From positions 74,841 to 121,967 of the forward strand of contig JAHFNT010000003.1 in the NCBI GenBank assembly GCA_023267195.1: 47,127 bases of DNA, in the 5' to 3' direction. The stretch is from Candidatus Nomurabacteria bacterium. Its GTDB lineage: Bacteria; Patescibacteriota; Minisyncoccia; Phycocordibacterales; UBA9973. The notes under the pieces were generated by a model. The model was not told where the DNA came from. It made no database searches and worked only from the letters and a program-made list of their open reading frames with translations. Position 1 is the first letter of the stretch; each line of letters starts with the position of its first letter. Both the position numbers and the translations under genes were made by a program. Below are positions 26,438 through 34,076 of the stretch, piece by piece.

Positions 26438-26676
26438 TTGTTGATAAGTGGCTCAAAAAGCAATAATAAAGAAAGTAAAAGGTGTTAATAAAAATTTATA
26501 AAAATATACTTCTTACTTAAAAAAATAAAGTATTAATAAAATATAAAAAATTATTAGACTTCCAAAAATAAAATTATTGATAAAATAATCAAACAACAAA
26601 AGACCCTAAACACTTATCCACTTATCCACACCACTAATATTATTAATAATTTAAATATATAAAATATAAACAATAT
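26438..26676. other. Putative oriC (dnaA-dnaN intergenic region)
   Basis: TGTTGATAA (26439-26447), TTATCCACT (26614-26622) and TTATCCACA (26622-26630) flank a very AT-rich stretch (about 26460-26600) between dnaA and dnaN. Confidence 0.7.
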
Positions 26677-27774
26677 ATGAAAATAGAATGCTCAATCGAA
26701 AAAATCAAAAATGCTATCTCACAAGTGGAAAGAATAACTGGTAAAAATTTAACCTTGCCAATTTTGAGTTCTGTTTTATTGGTTGCATCTTCAAACTCTC
26801 TAAAACTTAGATCCACAAATCTAAGTCTTGGTATTGAAGTTGAAATTCCAGCCAAAATTGAAAAAGAAGGGGTTCTAGCTGTTTCTGGGGCTGTGTTAAA
26901 TGCCGTTTTTTCCAATGTTTCCCAGAATGATACAGTGCAGCTTGAAGAAAAAGATGGAAATTTGTCTGTTAAAACAAAAAAGAGCCAAATAAAACTAAAA
27001 GGTCAACCGCATGAAGATTTTCCAACCATCCCAAGGGTTAGTGGAGCCAGTTTTGAAATAGACTCAAAAAAACTAATTGACGGAATAAAGTCAGTGTATT
27101 ACAGCTCTTCTGTTTCAGATATAAAACCAGAAATTTCAAGTGTTTTTTTATATGTAAATGCCGACAATTTAGTTTTTGTATCCACAGACTCCTTTAGGTT
27201 GGCGGAGAAAAAAATAAAAATGAAAGGTTTGGAGGAAACAACTAGAATCCTTATTCCATTTAAAAATGTTAATGAAATTCTTAGGGTTTTTGGAGATTAT
27301 CATGGTTTTATCAAGGTTTGCTTAAACAAGAACCAGATTTCTTTCTCATCTGAAAATATTTACTTGACCTCCCGTGTTATTGATGGAATTTTCCCTGATT
27401 ATCGACAAATCATTCCCAAAGAATTTACCACTGAAGTGGTGGTCTTGAAGCAAGATCTCTTAAATGCCCTCAAAATATCCAACGTCTTTTCTGATAAATT
27501 CAACCAAGTTAACCTTAAAATTACTCCAAAAGAAAAAGTTTTTGAACTTTCCTCTTCCAATAATGATATTGGGGAAAATAAAACATATTTGGATGCTGTC
27601 ATAAACGGAGAGGCGATAGAACTAAGCTTTAACTATAAATATTTTTTAGACTGTTTTCAGTCTATTGCTACAGATAGCATTTCTATAAAATTTTCAGGAA
27701 CCCAAAGGCCAATGGTTATATCTCCTGTTTCTGATACCTCCTTTCTTTATCTAATAATGCCGATGAATAGATAA
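26677..27774 (+). CDS. dnaN: DNA polymerase III beta sliding clamp
   Basis: KNLTLPILSSVLL, VSTDSFRLAEKK, ending in FLYLIMPMNR. Adjacent to dnaA. Confidence 0.96.
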   Translation: MKIECSIEKIKNAISQVERITGKNLTLPILSSVLLVASSNSLKLRSTNLSLGIEVEIPAKIEKEGVLAVSGAVLNAVFSNVSQNDTVQLEEKDGNLSVKTKKSQIKLKGQPHEDFPTIPRVSGASFEIDSKKLIDGIKSVYYSSSVSDIKPEISSVFLYVNADNLVFVSTDSFRLAEKKIKMKGLEETTRILIPFKNVNEILRVFGDYHGFIKVCLNKNQISFSSENIYLTSRVIDGIFPDYRQIIPKEFTTEVVVLKQDLLNALKISNVFSDKFNQVNLKITPKEKVFELSSSNNDIGENKTYLDAVINGEAIELSFNYKYFLDCFQSIATDSISIKFSGTQRPMVISPVSDTSFLYLIMPMNR

Positions 27775-27778
27775 TAAA

Positions 27779-28036
27779 ATGATTGAGATTAAGGATCTAT
27801 TGGCTAGATTTGATCACCTCCTCCTTTCCAAGGAGAGCAAACTAGAGTCTGTGAAAAATATTATTTCAGAAATAATAGGGGTGAATATTAAAAAAGAAGA
27901 AATAAAAATAAAAAATAATATAATTTATTTAAACATCAAACCAATTTATAAAAATGAGATTTTTTTAAAAAAAGATAAAATTTTCTCAAAATTTCAAGAG
28001 TCTTTTGGGACAAAGATTCCCCAAAATATCAAATAG
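27779..28036 (+). CDS. Small basic protein after dnaN, possibly DUF721/DciA-like
   Basis: 85 aa. IKIKNNIIYLNIKPIYKNEIFLKKDKIFSKFQESFG is reminiscent of the DUF721 core, and the position next to dnaN fits. Confidence 0.55.
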   Translation: MIEIKDLLARFDHLLLSKESKLESVKNIISEIIGVNIKKEEIKIKNNIIYLNIKPIYKNEIFLKKDKIFSKFQESFGTKIPQNIK

Positions 28037-28047
28037 CAACAAAATAT

Positions 28048-30582
28048 TTATTGTTGTTGTACTGTAAATGTTACAGTGGTTTCACTGCTATTGTGCACTT
28101 TGTCGTAGGAAATAATTTTTAACTCATTTTTATTTTGTAAGTTTTCTAACTCGCTGGGGATGAAAGAAAAGTTGAAAAATGGAGTTTCTCTGGTTTCTAT
28201 ATAAATACCATTAATAAAAATATCTATTTTTTCGAGAGGCAATGGTTTCTGGCTGGAAATTTTTAAATCTATTTTTTGATTAGGTAAATAATCAGTTGTA
28301 TTGTTTGGTTCAATGATTGAAACTATAGGTTTATTTGAATCAATATGTATATCATCCTCGGTGGTGGGTTTTTGATCCCAGGTTATCTCAGGATAATTGT
28401 GTTTATTTTGAGTCCACCAAGTCTGGACAGGTGTTTCCCAGTGGTTAAACTGGGAGTCACTCTCTGGGTTGGCGGGCACCGGACCAAGAATATCTTTTTT
28501 ATTTACCCAGTACAAAATAGAGTGCACATTGGTGATTACTTTTTCTTCTAGTGTTTCCTTGGGAGTGTTTTCTGTCGCCAATTTTCCTGAAATTTTATCT
28601 ATGAAAAAGTTTTCATTTCCTTGCCAAAATCCGCGCAAGACAGGCTTGAGAGTAGTGGGGTCGGTTTCTAAATCAGGTTTTTCAAAATTTTCATTAGGGA
28701 GATTTTTGAGCGCCTCGTTCATAAATTTATTCCAAATCGGTCCAGCCATTGCCGCTCCGCCCTTTTTCATTGGGGTATTTTCATTATTACCGGCCCAGAC
28801 CCCAACTACAATCGAGGGAGTATAACCTATGGTCCAAGCATCTTTGTTGCTGTTGGTCGTACCTGTTTTTACTGCAACATTTCTGTCTCCAAAATATAAG
28901 ACGGAGTGAATGCCGAAAGTCGGCTCTCGGGATACTTCATCCGATAAAATATCCGAAATGGTCAGCGCTGTATTCTTGGGCAGAACTTCTTGCGGGTTGG
29001 CTTGAAATTCTTCGAGGATATTTCCATTTAAATCTTCAACTTTTAAAATTCCAGTATAGGGATTTCTGGAGCCATTATTAGCAAAAACCCCATAGGCAGA
29101 AGTCATATCAAGGAGAGATACTTCTCCGCCCCCTATGACCAAAGTAAGACCATATCTATTGATATCACCTAGAGTGCTGATACCCATATTTTCAGCTGTT
29201 CTCAATGATTCAGGTAGTCCAGCCAGATAAAAAAGTTTTACCGCCGGAATGTTAATGGATTGAGCCAAAGCATTCCGAAGCGAAATCGGCCCGCGGTATG
29301 CCCCATCATAATTTTTAGGCATATAGCAATCTTCTTGATTGTGTCCCGGCAGAGCCTTGCCAGAAGCATCGCAGGTTGTTTGAAATTCTGTTGGCAGGTC
29401 AAAGAGTACTGTTTCGGGTGTAAAGCCCTCATTGAAGGCTGTAGCGTAAATAAATGGCTTAAAAGATGAACCAGGCTGTCTGGTGGCGGTAGCTATATTA
29501 AAATTTCCATCAATTGCTTTATCAAAATAATCTCTCGATCCAACCATGGTTAAAATTTGGCCAGTTTTGGGATCTATTGCCACCAACCCGGCATTTTTTC
29601 CATTCCAATCTTTTTCATTTTTTAGCGCCCCCTCTTTTACTATTTGTTCCGCTTTAGCTTCTAGGTCGGCATCAAGCGTGGTGGTAACTTTCAACCCCCC
29701 GTTTTCAACCATTTCTGCGCCATATTTTTGTTCTAAATAGTCTTTAATGAAAAAAACGAAATGAGGAGCCTTGATGCCAAAAGTCGCCTGTGGAACAAAA
29801 TTTACAACCTCCTTTTTGGCTTGATCATGTTCTTCTTTGGTAATGAACTTTAGTTCTAGCATTCTAGCCAGCACCAAATTTTTTCTTGCTTCCAATTTAT
29901 CTTTATTTTTCCCATAAGGGGAGAGTACAGTAGGAGATTGTGGTATGGAGGCTAGATACGCCGCCTCTGCCAAAGTCAGGCTCTCCGCATTTTTGTTAAA
30001 ATAATTTTTACTGGCAGCCCCTATTCCATAAATACTTCCTCCATATGGAATTTCATTTAAATATGCTTCTAAAATTTTTTCTTTAGGCAGGGAGCTATCT
30101 ATTTTCACCGCCAAAACCCATTCTTTTATTTTTCTTACATATCTAGCCAGACCACTGCTCGGTGTGAGCAGAGTATTTTTTACTAATTGCTGGGTGATGG
30201 TAGAGCCACCACCACCAATGCCGACACCAAATAAATTGGAGAGAACCGCTCTTAAAGTGGAAGTCACCCGTATTCCGCTGTGATTATAAAATTCAGAATC
30301 TTCTATGGCCACGGTGGCATTTTTTATATTCACCCCCATCTGCTCAAAAGGAATATTGGTTCTTTTTATGTTTTGGTGTATATCATAGAGCAAAATTTCT
30401 CCTGTACGGTCATAAATTTGGGTAGAATTCACCACCTTTCTGTTTTCAAAAGAGTGAAAATCTGGAATTCGCAAAGAAGAAAACCAAAAAATGACCACCC
30501 CGGATGTAAAAATAAAAATACCCGCGAAAAGCAGTATTAGGTTTTTGAATAATCTTTTGTTTCGTAAAATTCTAAGCACCAT
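28048..30582 (-). CDS. Class A penicillin-binding protein (PBP1A-like) with a C-terminal Ig-like domain
   Basis: Glycosyltransferase motifs ATVAIEDSEFYNHSG, GGSTITQQLVKN; transpeptidase motifs RQPGSSFKPF and KTGTTNSNKDAWTIGY. Confidence 0.94.
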   Translation of the reverse strand: MVLRILRNKRLFKNLILLFAGIFIFTSGVVIFWFSSLRIPDFHSFENRKVVNSTQIYDRTGEILLYDIHQNIKRTNIPFEQMGVNIKNATVAIEDSEFYNHSGIRVTSTLRAVLSNLFGVGIGGGGSTITQQLVKNTLLTPSSGLARYVRKIKEWVLAVKIDSSLPKEKILEAYLNEIPYGGSIYGIGAASKNYFNKNAESLTLAEAAYLASIPQSPTVLSPYGKNKDKLEARKNLVLARMLELKFITKEEHDQAKKEVVNFVPQATFGIKAPHFVFFIKDYLEQKYGAEMVENGGLKVTTTLDADLEAKAEQIVKEGALKNEKDWNGKNAGLVAIDPKTGQILTMVGSRDYFDKAIDGNFNIATATRQPGSSFKPFIYATAFNEGFTPETVLFDLPTEFQTTCDASGKALPGHNQEDCYMPKNYDGAYRGPISLRNALAQSINIPAVKLFYLAGLPESLRTAENMGISTLGDINRYGLTLVIGGGEVSLLDMTSAYGVFANNGSRNPYTGILKVEDLNGNILEEFQANPQEVLPKNTALTISDILSDEVSREPTFGIHSVLYFGDRNVAVKTGTTNSNKDAWTIGYTPSIVVGVWAGNNENTPMKKGGAAMAGPIWNKFMNEALKNLPNENFEKPDLETDPTTLKPVLRGFWQGNENFFIDKISGKLATENTPKETLEEKVITNVHSILYWVNKKDILGPVPANPESDSQFNHWETPVQTWWTQNKHNYPEITWDQKPTTEDDIHIDSNKPIVSIIEPNNTTDYLPNQKIDLKISSQKPLPLEKIDIFINGIYIETRETPFFNFSFIPSELENLQNKNELKIISYDKVHNSSETTVTFTVQQQ

Positions 30583-30618
30583 TCGAATTATAGCAAAAAA
30601 TGTGATATTATTCGAGTT

Positions 30619-31818
30619 ATGAAAGTAATAACCGATAGAAAATTAATTGATGAGGTGGTGGAGATCGGGGTGGATGAAATTATTGAAAAAGACCATTTTA
30701 TCAACGCTCTAAAATCGGGGCGCCGCCTAAATATTAAATTTGGCATTGATCCGACCATGCCAGACTTGCATTTGGGGCACAGTGTCCCGCTCCGGAAGCT
30801 TCGCGCCTTTCAAGACCTTGGGCACCAGGCAATACTGGTGATTGGTGATGCCACGGCCATGATCGGAGACCCATCTGGCCGATCAGAAACCAGAAAAGTT
30901 CTAAGCAGTCAGGAAGTGAAGAAAAATATGAAGAATTACTTGAAGCAAGCTGGAAAAATTTTAGATATAAAAAATGCCAAGGTGGTTTACAACAGCAAAT
31001 GGTTCAGCCACAACATGGTGACGATACTTGAATTATCCAAGGCTGGGACGGTACAGCAAATTTTACACAGATCCGATTTTAAGAAAAGAATAGATGATGA
31101 TCAAGACATCACTCTCCTCGAAACTCTTTATCCTCTTCTGCAGGGATATGACTCGGTGGTAATCAAGGCGGATTTAGAAATAGGAGGGACAGATCAGAAA
31201 TTTAATTTGTTGACTGGCCGAAGAGTGCAGAGGCATTTTAAAATGCCCGAACAAGATGTCTTGACCCTGCCTCTCCTCGAAGGTACTGATGGGGTTAAAA
31301 AAATGAGTAAGAGTTATGGCAATTTTATTGCCCTAGATGAAAAGCCCGCGGAGATGTACGGTAAAATTATGTCCTTGCCGGATGCACTTATTGTTAAATA
31401 TTTTAATCTGTGCACGAATATTCCCGCCGAAGAAGTTTCTCAAATAAAAACCGCCATGGACACTCAAACTTTAAATCCAAAAGAAGCCAAAATGCGTCTG
31501 GCGCGGGAGATAGTGAAAATTTACCACGGCGAGAAAAAGGCCGAGGTTGCCGAAAAGATTTTTATCAGTACTTTTCAAAAAAAGGAAATTCCAGAAAAAA
31601 TGGAAGAAGTTAAAGCTCATACTGGCGAATTGTTGAGTGAAGTTCTGGTTCAAAACAAAGTTTTAGCTTCAAAAGGGGAATGGAAAAGATTGGTTTTAGG
31701 AAATGCGATCCATGCTTTAGACAAGCATCAAAACATAACGGATCAAAATCTAAAAGTTACAGAAGGTCTAACGCTAAAGATTGGCAAGAAAAGATTTCTG
31801 AAAGTGTTACTAAAATAA
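30619..31818 (+). CDS. tyrS: Tyrosyl-tRNA synthetase
   Basis: FGIDPTMPDLHLGHSVPLRKL (HIGH-like), KMSKSYGN (KMSKS), C-terminal S4-like domain. Confidence 0.95.
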   Translation: MKVITDRKLIDEVVEIGVDEIIEKDHFINALKSGRRLNIKFGIDPTMPDLHLGHSVPLRKLRAFQDLGHQAILVIGDATAMIGDPSGRSETRKVLSSQEVKKNMKNYLKQAGKILDIKNAKVVYNSKWFSHNMVTILELSKAGTVQQILHRSDFKKRIDDDQDITLLETLYPLLQGYDSVVIKADLEIGGTDQKFNLLTGRRVQRHFKMPEQDVLTLPLLEGTDGVKKMSKSYGNFIALDEKPAEMYGKIMSLPDALIVKYFNLCTNIPAEEVSQIKTAMDTQTLNPKEAKMRLAREIVKIYHGEKKAEVAEKIFISTFQKKEIPEKMEEVKAHTGELLSEVLVQNKVLASKGEWKRLVLGNAIHALDKHQNITDQNLKVTEGLTLKIGKKRFLKVLLK

Positions 31819-31857
31819 AAACACCCCAATATCATACCGGGGTGTTTTTATTTTAAT
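31817..31857. terminator. Rho-independent, potentially bidirectional terminator after tyrS
   Basis: AAAACACCCC...GGGGTGTTTT, AAAAACACCCC (31817-31827) pairing with GGGGTGTTTTT (31839-31849), followed by a T-rich tract. Lies between convergent genes. Confidence 0.9.
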
Positions 31858-31859
31858 TT

Positions 31860-31994
31860 TTACCTATCCAAATGTCCTTCTTCGTCCTCACTTTCATCAT
31901 CTAGCCCTAAGTCTAAATCATTGGGGGCGTCCAAATCCGAGTCATCATCGCCCATTCCAAAACCATCTTGTATTTCTTCTTCGTCGTAACTCAT
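31860..31994 (-). CDS. Small acidic protein, 44 aa (not in the ORF track)
   Basis: Reverse-complement translation: MSYDEEEIQDGFGMGDDDSDLDAPNDLDLGLDDESEDEEGHLDR*. Uses the other side of the bidirectional terminator. Confidence 0.7.
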   Translation of the reverse strand: MSYDEEEIQDGFGMGDDDSDLDAPNDLDLGLDDESEDEEGHLDR

Positions 31995-32094
31995 ATAAAA
32001 AATAAATATTTTTTATTAGAAACCCTATTAATGCCTCCTTTGTATCAAAATCTAAAAAGCTTGGCAATAGCAAAATTACCTAAAATGTGGATAA

Positions 32095-32118
32095 CCCTTC
32101 GACAAGCTCAGGGCAGGC
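32095..32118. repeat. CCCTTCGACAAGCTCAGGGCAGGC element immediately 3' of ruvC
   Basis: CCCT...AGGG hairpin-type repeat. Next to the ruvC stop codon (32120-32122). Confidence 0.6.
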
Positions 32119-32119
32119 T

Positions 32120-32608
32120 TTATCGTAAGTGTGCGAAAGCAGTGAGCGCTATAGCAATCGCATCTAATTCATCATCCGATTGTTTTTTTGCGTCTACTTT
32201 TACTAAAAGTTTTACCATTTTTATTATTTGGGTTTTGTCTGATCGGCCGTAGCCTGTCGTCGCTATTTTTATTTGGGGAGGGGAAGCCTCAAAAATCTTT
32301 AAGCCAGCTTTTGCTGCCTCATATACTACCACTCCGCGCGCTTCAGCGACTTGCATGACCGTCTTGTGGTTGGTATTTAAAAATAAAGTTTCAATCGAAA
32401 GAATTTCTGGTTTGTATTCTTTAATTATTTTTTTTACCTCTTCCCCAATTAATTTTAGGCGTTCTGAAAATTCTAATTTAGCAGAAGTGTTAAAACACTC
32501 CGAAAAAATTACTTGTTCCTTGCCCCGCGAAGCTTTAGCGAAGTGAGGTTTTTCAAGTATTGCGATTCCCAACCTTTCATATCCCGGATCGATTCCCAAA
32601 ATTCGCAT
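32120..32608 (-). CDS. ruvC: Holliday junction resolvase RuvC
   Basis: MRILGIDPGYERLGIAI, ILSIETLFLNTNHKTVMQVAEARGV, KSDDELDAIAIALTA. Confidence 0.95.
   Translation of the reverse strand: MRILGIDPGYERLGIAILEKPHFAKASRGKEQVIFSECFNTSAKLEFSERLKLIGEEVKKIIKEYKPEILSIETLFLNTNHKTVMQVAEARGVVVYEAAKAGLKIFEASPPQIKIATTGYGRSDKTQIIKMVKLLVKVDAKKQSDDELDAIAIALTAFAHLR
32517..32550. repeat. GC-rich element in frame near the ruvC N-terminus
   Basis: TTCCTTGCCCCGCGAAGCTTTAGCGAAGTGAGGT; encodes HFAKASRGKE between the first two core strands of RuvC. Confidence 0.5.
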
Positions 32609-32630
32609 AAAACTATTTTAGCATTTTTAT

Positions 32631-32706
32631 TCCCCTCTTGAGGGGTGGCGCTTGCGCCGGGGTGGAAGAACCTCACCCCAGCCCTCTCCTGGCAAGGAGA
32701 GGGGGA
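32631..32706. repeat. Palindromic elements between ruvC and ruvB
   Basis: CCCCTCTTGAGGGG (32632-32645), GGCGCTTGCGCC (32647-32658), and AACCTCACCCCAGCCCTCTCCTGGCAAGGAGAGGG, related to the rsmA and virB4 elements. Confidence 0.8.
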
Positions 32707-32708
32707 GC

Positions 32709-33752
32709 TCAAATTAATTTATTTTGTAAACTAGCTGGAACATCAAACCCTAAATGCTCATAAGCCTTATTAGTAGCTACGCGTCCACGCGGGGAGCGTT
32801 CGAGGAGGCCGAGCTGGATCAAGTAAGGTTCAATCACTTCTTCGACGGTTGCTTCTTCTTCGGACATGGCGGCCGCCATAGTCTTGAGACCAACAGGTCC
32901 GCCGTTAAATTTTTCAATCAAGATTTCCAAAAATTTACGATCCGATTGATTCAAGCCAATTTCATCGATCGCGAGCATGTTGAGCGCATCTTTGACCGTT
33001 TTTAAATCTAAACTTTTTTTATGCACCTGCGCAAAATCTCGACAACGCTTTAAAAAATAATTAGCCGTGCGCGGAGTGAAGCGGCTGCGTTTCGCGATTT
33101 CTTTCAGAGCATCATTTTCTAATTCTGTTTTTAAAAGTTTACTAGATCTTTCGATGATTTTGGCAATTTCTTCGTTGGAATAAAATTCCAAACGAAAAAC
33201 CCCACCAGAAAAACGTGAGCGAAGCGGAGAGGAGACCATGGCGACGCGCGTGGTGGCGGCGATCAAGGTAAACGGTGGTAGATCGAGCTGGATCGTGCGC
33301 GCCGAAGGACCTTTGCCGATGATTATATCTAAAACTCCAGACTCCATCGCTGGATATAAAATTTCTTCTACCATTTTATTTAAGCGATGAATTTCGTCGA
33401 TGAAAAGGATGTCTCCCGAGGCAAGATTGGTCAAAATAGAAGCCAAATCACCCACTTTTTCAATCGCTGGGCCGGAAGTAATCTTCATTTGTCGGCCAGT
33501 TTCTTTGGCGATCAGATGCGCCAAAGTAGTTTTTCCTAGTCCAGGGGGGCCGTAAAAGAGGATGTGCTCCGGGATGTGTCCGCGCCCTTCGGCAGCCTGT
33601 AATAGTATTTTAACGTTGTCTTTTATGTGTTTTTGGCCAATATACTCGTCCCAATGGGTTGGACGCAGGGTTTGATCTAAAAAGGAGTCATCAGAAACAA
33701 CTCCTTTTTCCGAGCTTGAATTATCTATTTCGTTTGTTTTTTTGCTTGACAT
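32709..33752 (-). CDS. ruvB: Holliday junction branch migration ATPase RuvB
   Basis: LRPTHWDEYIGQKHIKDN, LFYGPPGLGKTTLAHLIA, ILFIDEIHRLN, GGPVGLKTMAAAM. Confidence 0.97.
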   Translation of the reverse strand: MSSKKTNEIDNSSSEKGVVSDDSFLDQTLRPTHWDEYIGQKHIKDNVKILLQAAEGRGHIPEHILFYGPPGLGKTTLAHLIAKETGRQMKITSGPAIEKVGDLASILTNLASGDILFIDEIHRLNKMVEEILYPAMESGVLDIIIGKGPSARTIQLDLPPFTLIAATTRVAMVSSPLRSRFSGGVFRLEFYSNEEIAKIIERSSKLLKTELENDALKEIAKRSRFTPRTANYFLKRCRDFAQVHKKSLDLKTVKDALNMLAIDEIGLNQSDRKFLEILIEKFNGGPVGLKTMAAAMSEEEATVEEVIEPYLIQLGLLERSPRGRVATNKAYEHLGFDVPASLQNKLI

Positions 33753-33897
33753 TGATTTTATATTATGCTATACTGGGGAAGTATTGTGAAAGTAAGGCTT
33801 TTATTAACACAGTATACACATAGCTATACACATTATAGCATTTGCGTTCTTTTACATATAGTATAATCTTCCCAGTGTGTTTTTTGGGGAGATTTAT

Positions 33898-34053
33898 AAG
33901 AAGGCATTAATCTCTAAGCAATCAGCCATCGGTTATACGAATTTGCGTAGGACGTTCTGGTTCTATTTATAGACCACTGGAACTATCCTATAATATTTTG
34001 TTACTCTCGGGGCCCAGCCCTGAAAGGATTGTTTAGAGATTAATGCTTTTTTC
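33898..34053 (+). ncRNA. Structured noncoding RNA candidate, family not identified
   Basis: GCATTAATCTCTAAGCAATC (33904-33923) pairs with GATTGTTTAGAGATTAATGC (34027-34046): 19 Watson-Crick pairs plus one G-U. Internal hairpins TAGGA/TCCTA + GTTC/GAAC and CGGGGC-CCA-GCCCTG. 3' T-tract TTTTTTCTTTT. Upstream TATAAT at 33862-33867. Confidence 0.65.
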
Positions 34054-34076
34054 TTTTGGAGTGTTATAATTTAGGA

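Noticed and set aside
27812-27836. CACCTCCTCCTTTCCAAGGAGAGC resembling the CTCCTT/AAGGAG repeat core
   Set aside because: Only a short imperfect inverted repeat; the encoded FDHLLLSKESK reads like an ordinary helix, so insertion is not supported.
32034-32041. Perfect minus-strand Shine-Dalgarno AAAGGAGG upstream of the 44-aa acidic ORF
   Set aside because: It is about 40 nt from the ATG with no ATG/GTG/TTG at proper spacing; likely coincidental, though a leader role cannot be excluded.
32086-32094. Isolated DnaA box TGTGGATAA downstream of ruvC
   Set aside because: A single 9-mer far from oriC; insufficient for a regulatory claim.
31968-32252. 94-aa plus-strand ORF containing LRQAQGRLYRKCA
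   Set aside because: Antisense to ruvC and the small acidic ORF; RQAQGR is the translation of the CCCTTCGACAAGCTCAGGGCAGGC repeat.
32509-32712. 67-aa minus-strand ORF MSSPSPCQERAGVRFFHPGASATPQEG...
   Set aside because: Reads through the palindromic repeat and out-of-frame ruvC start; a repeat-derived spurious ORF.
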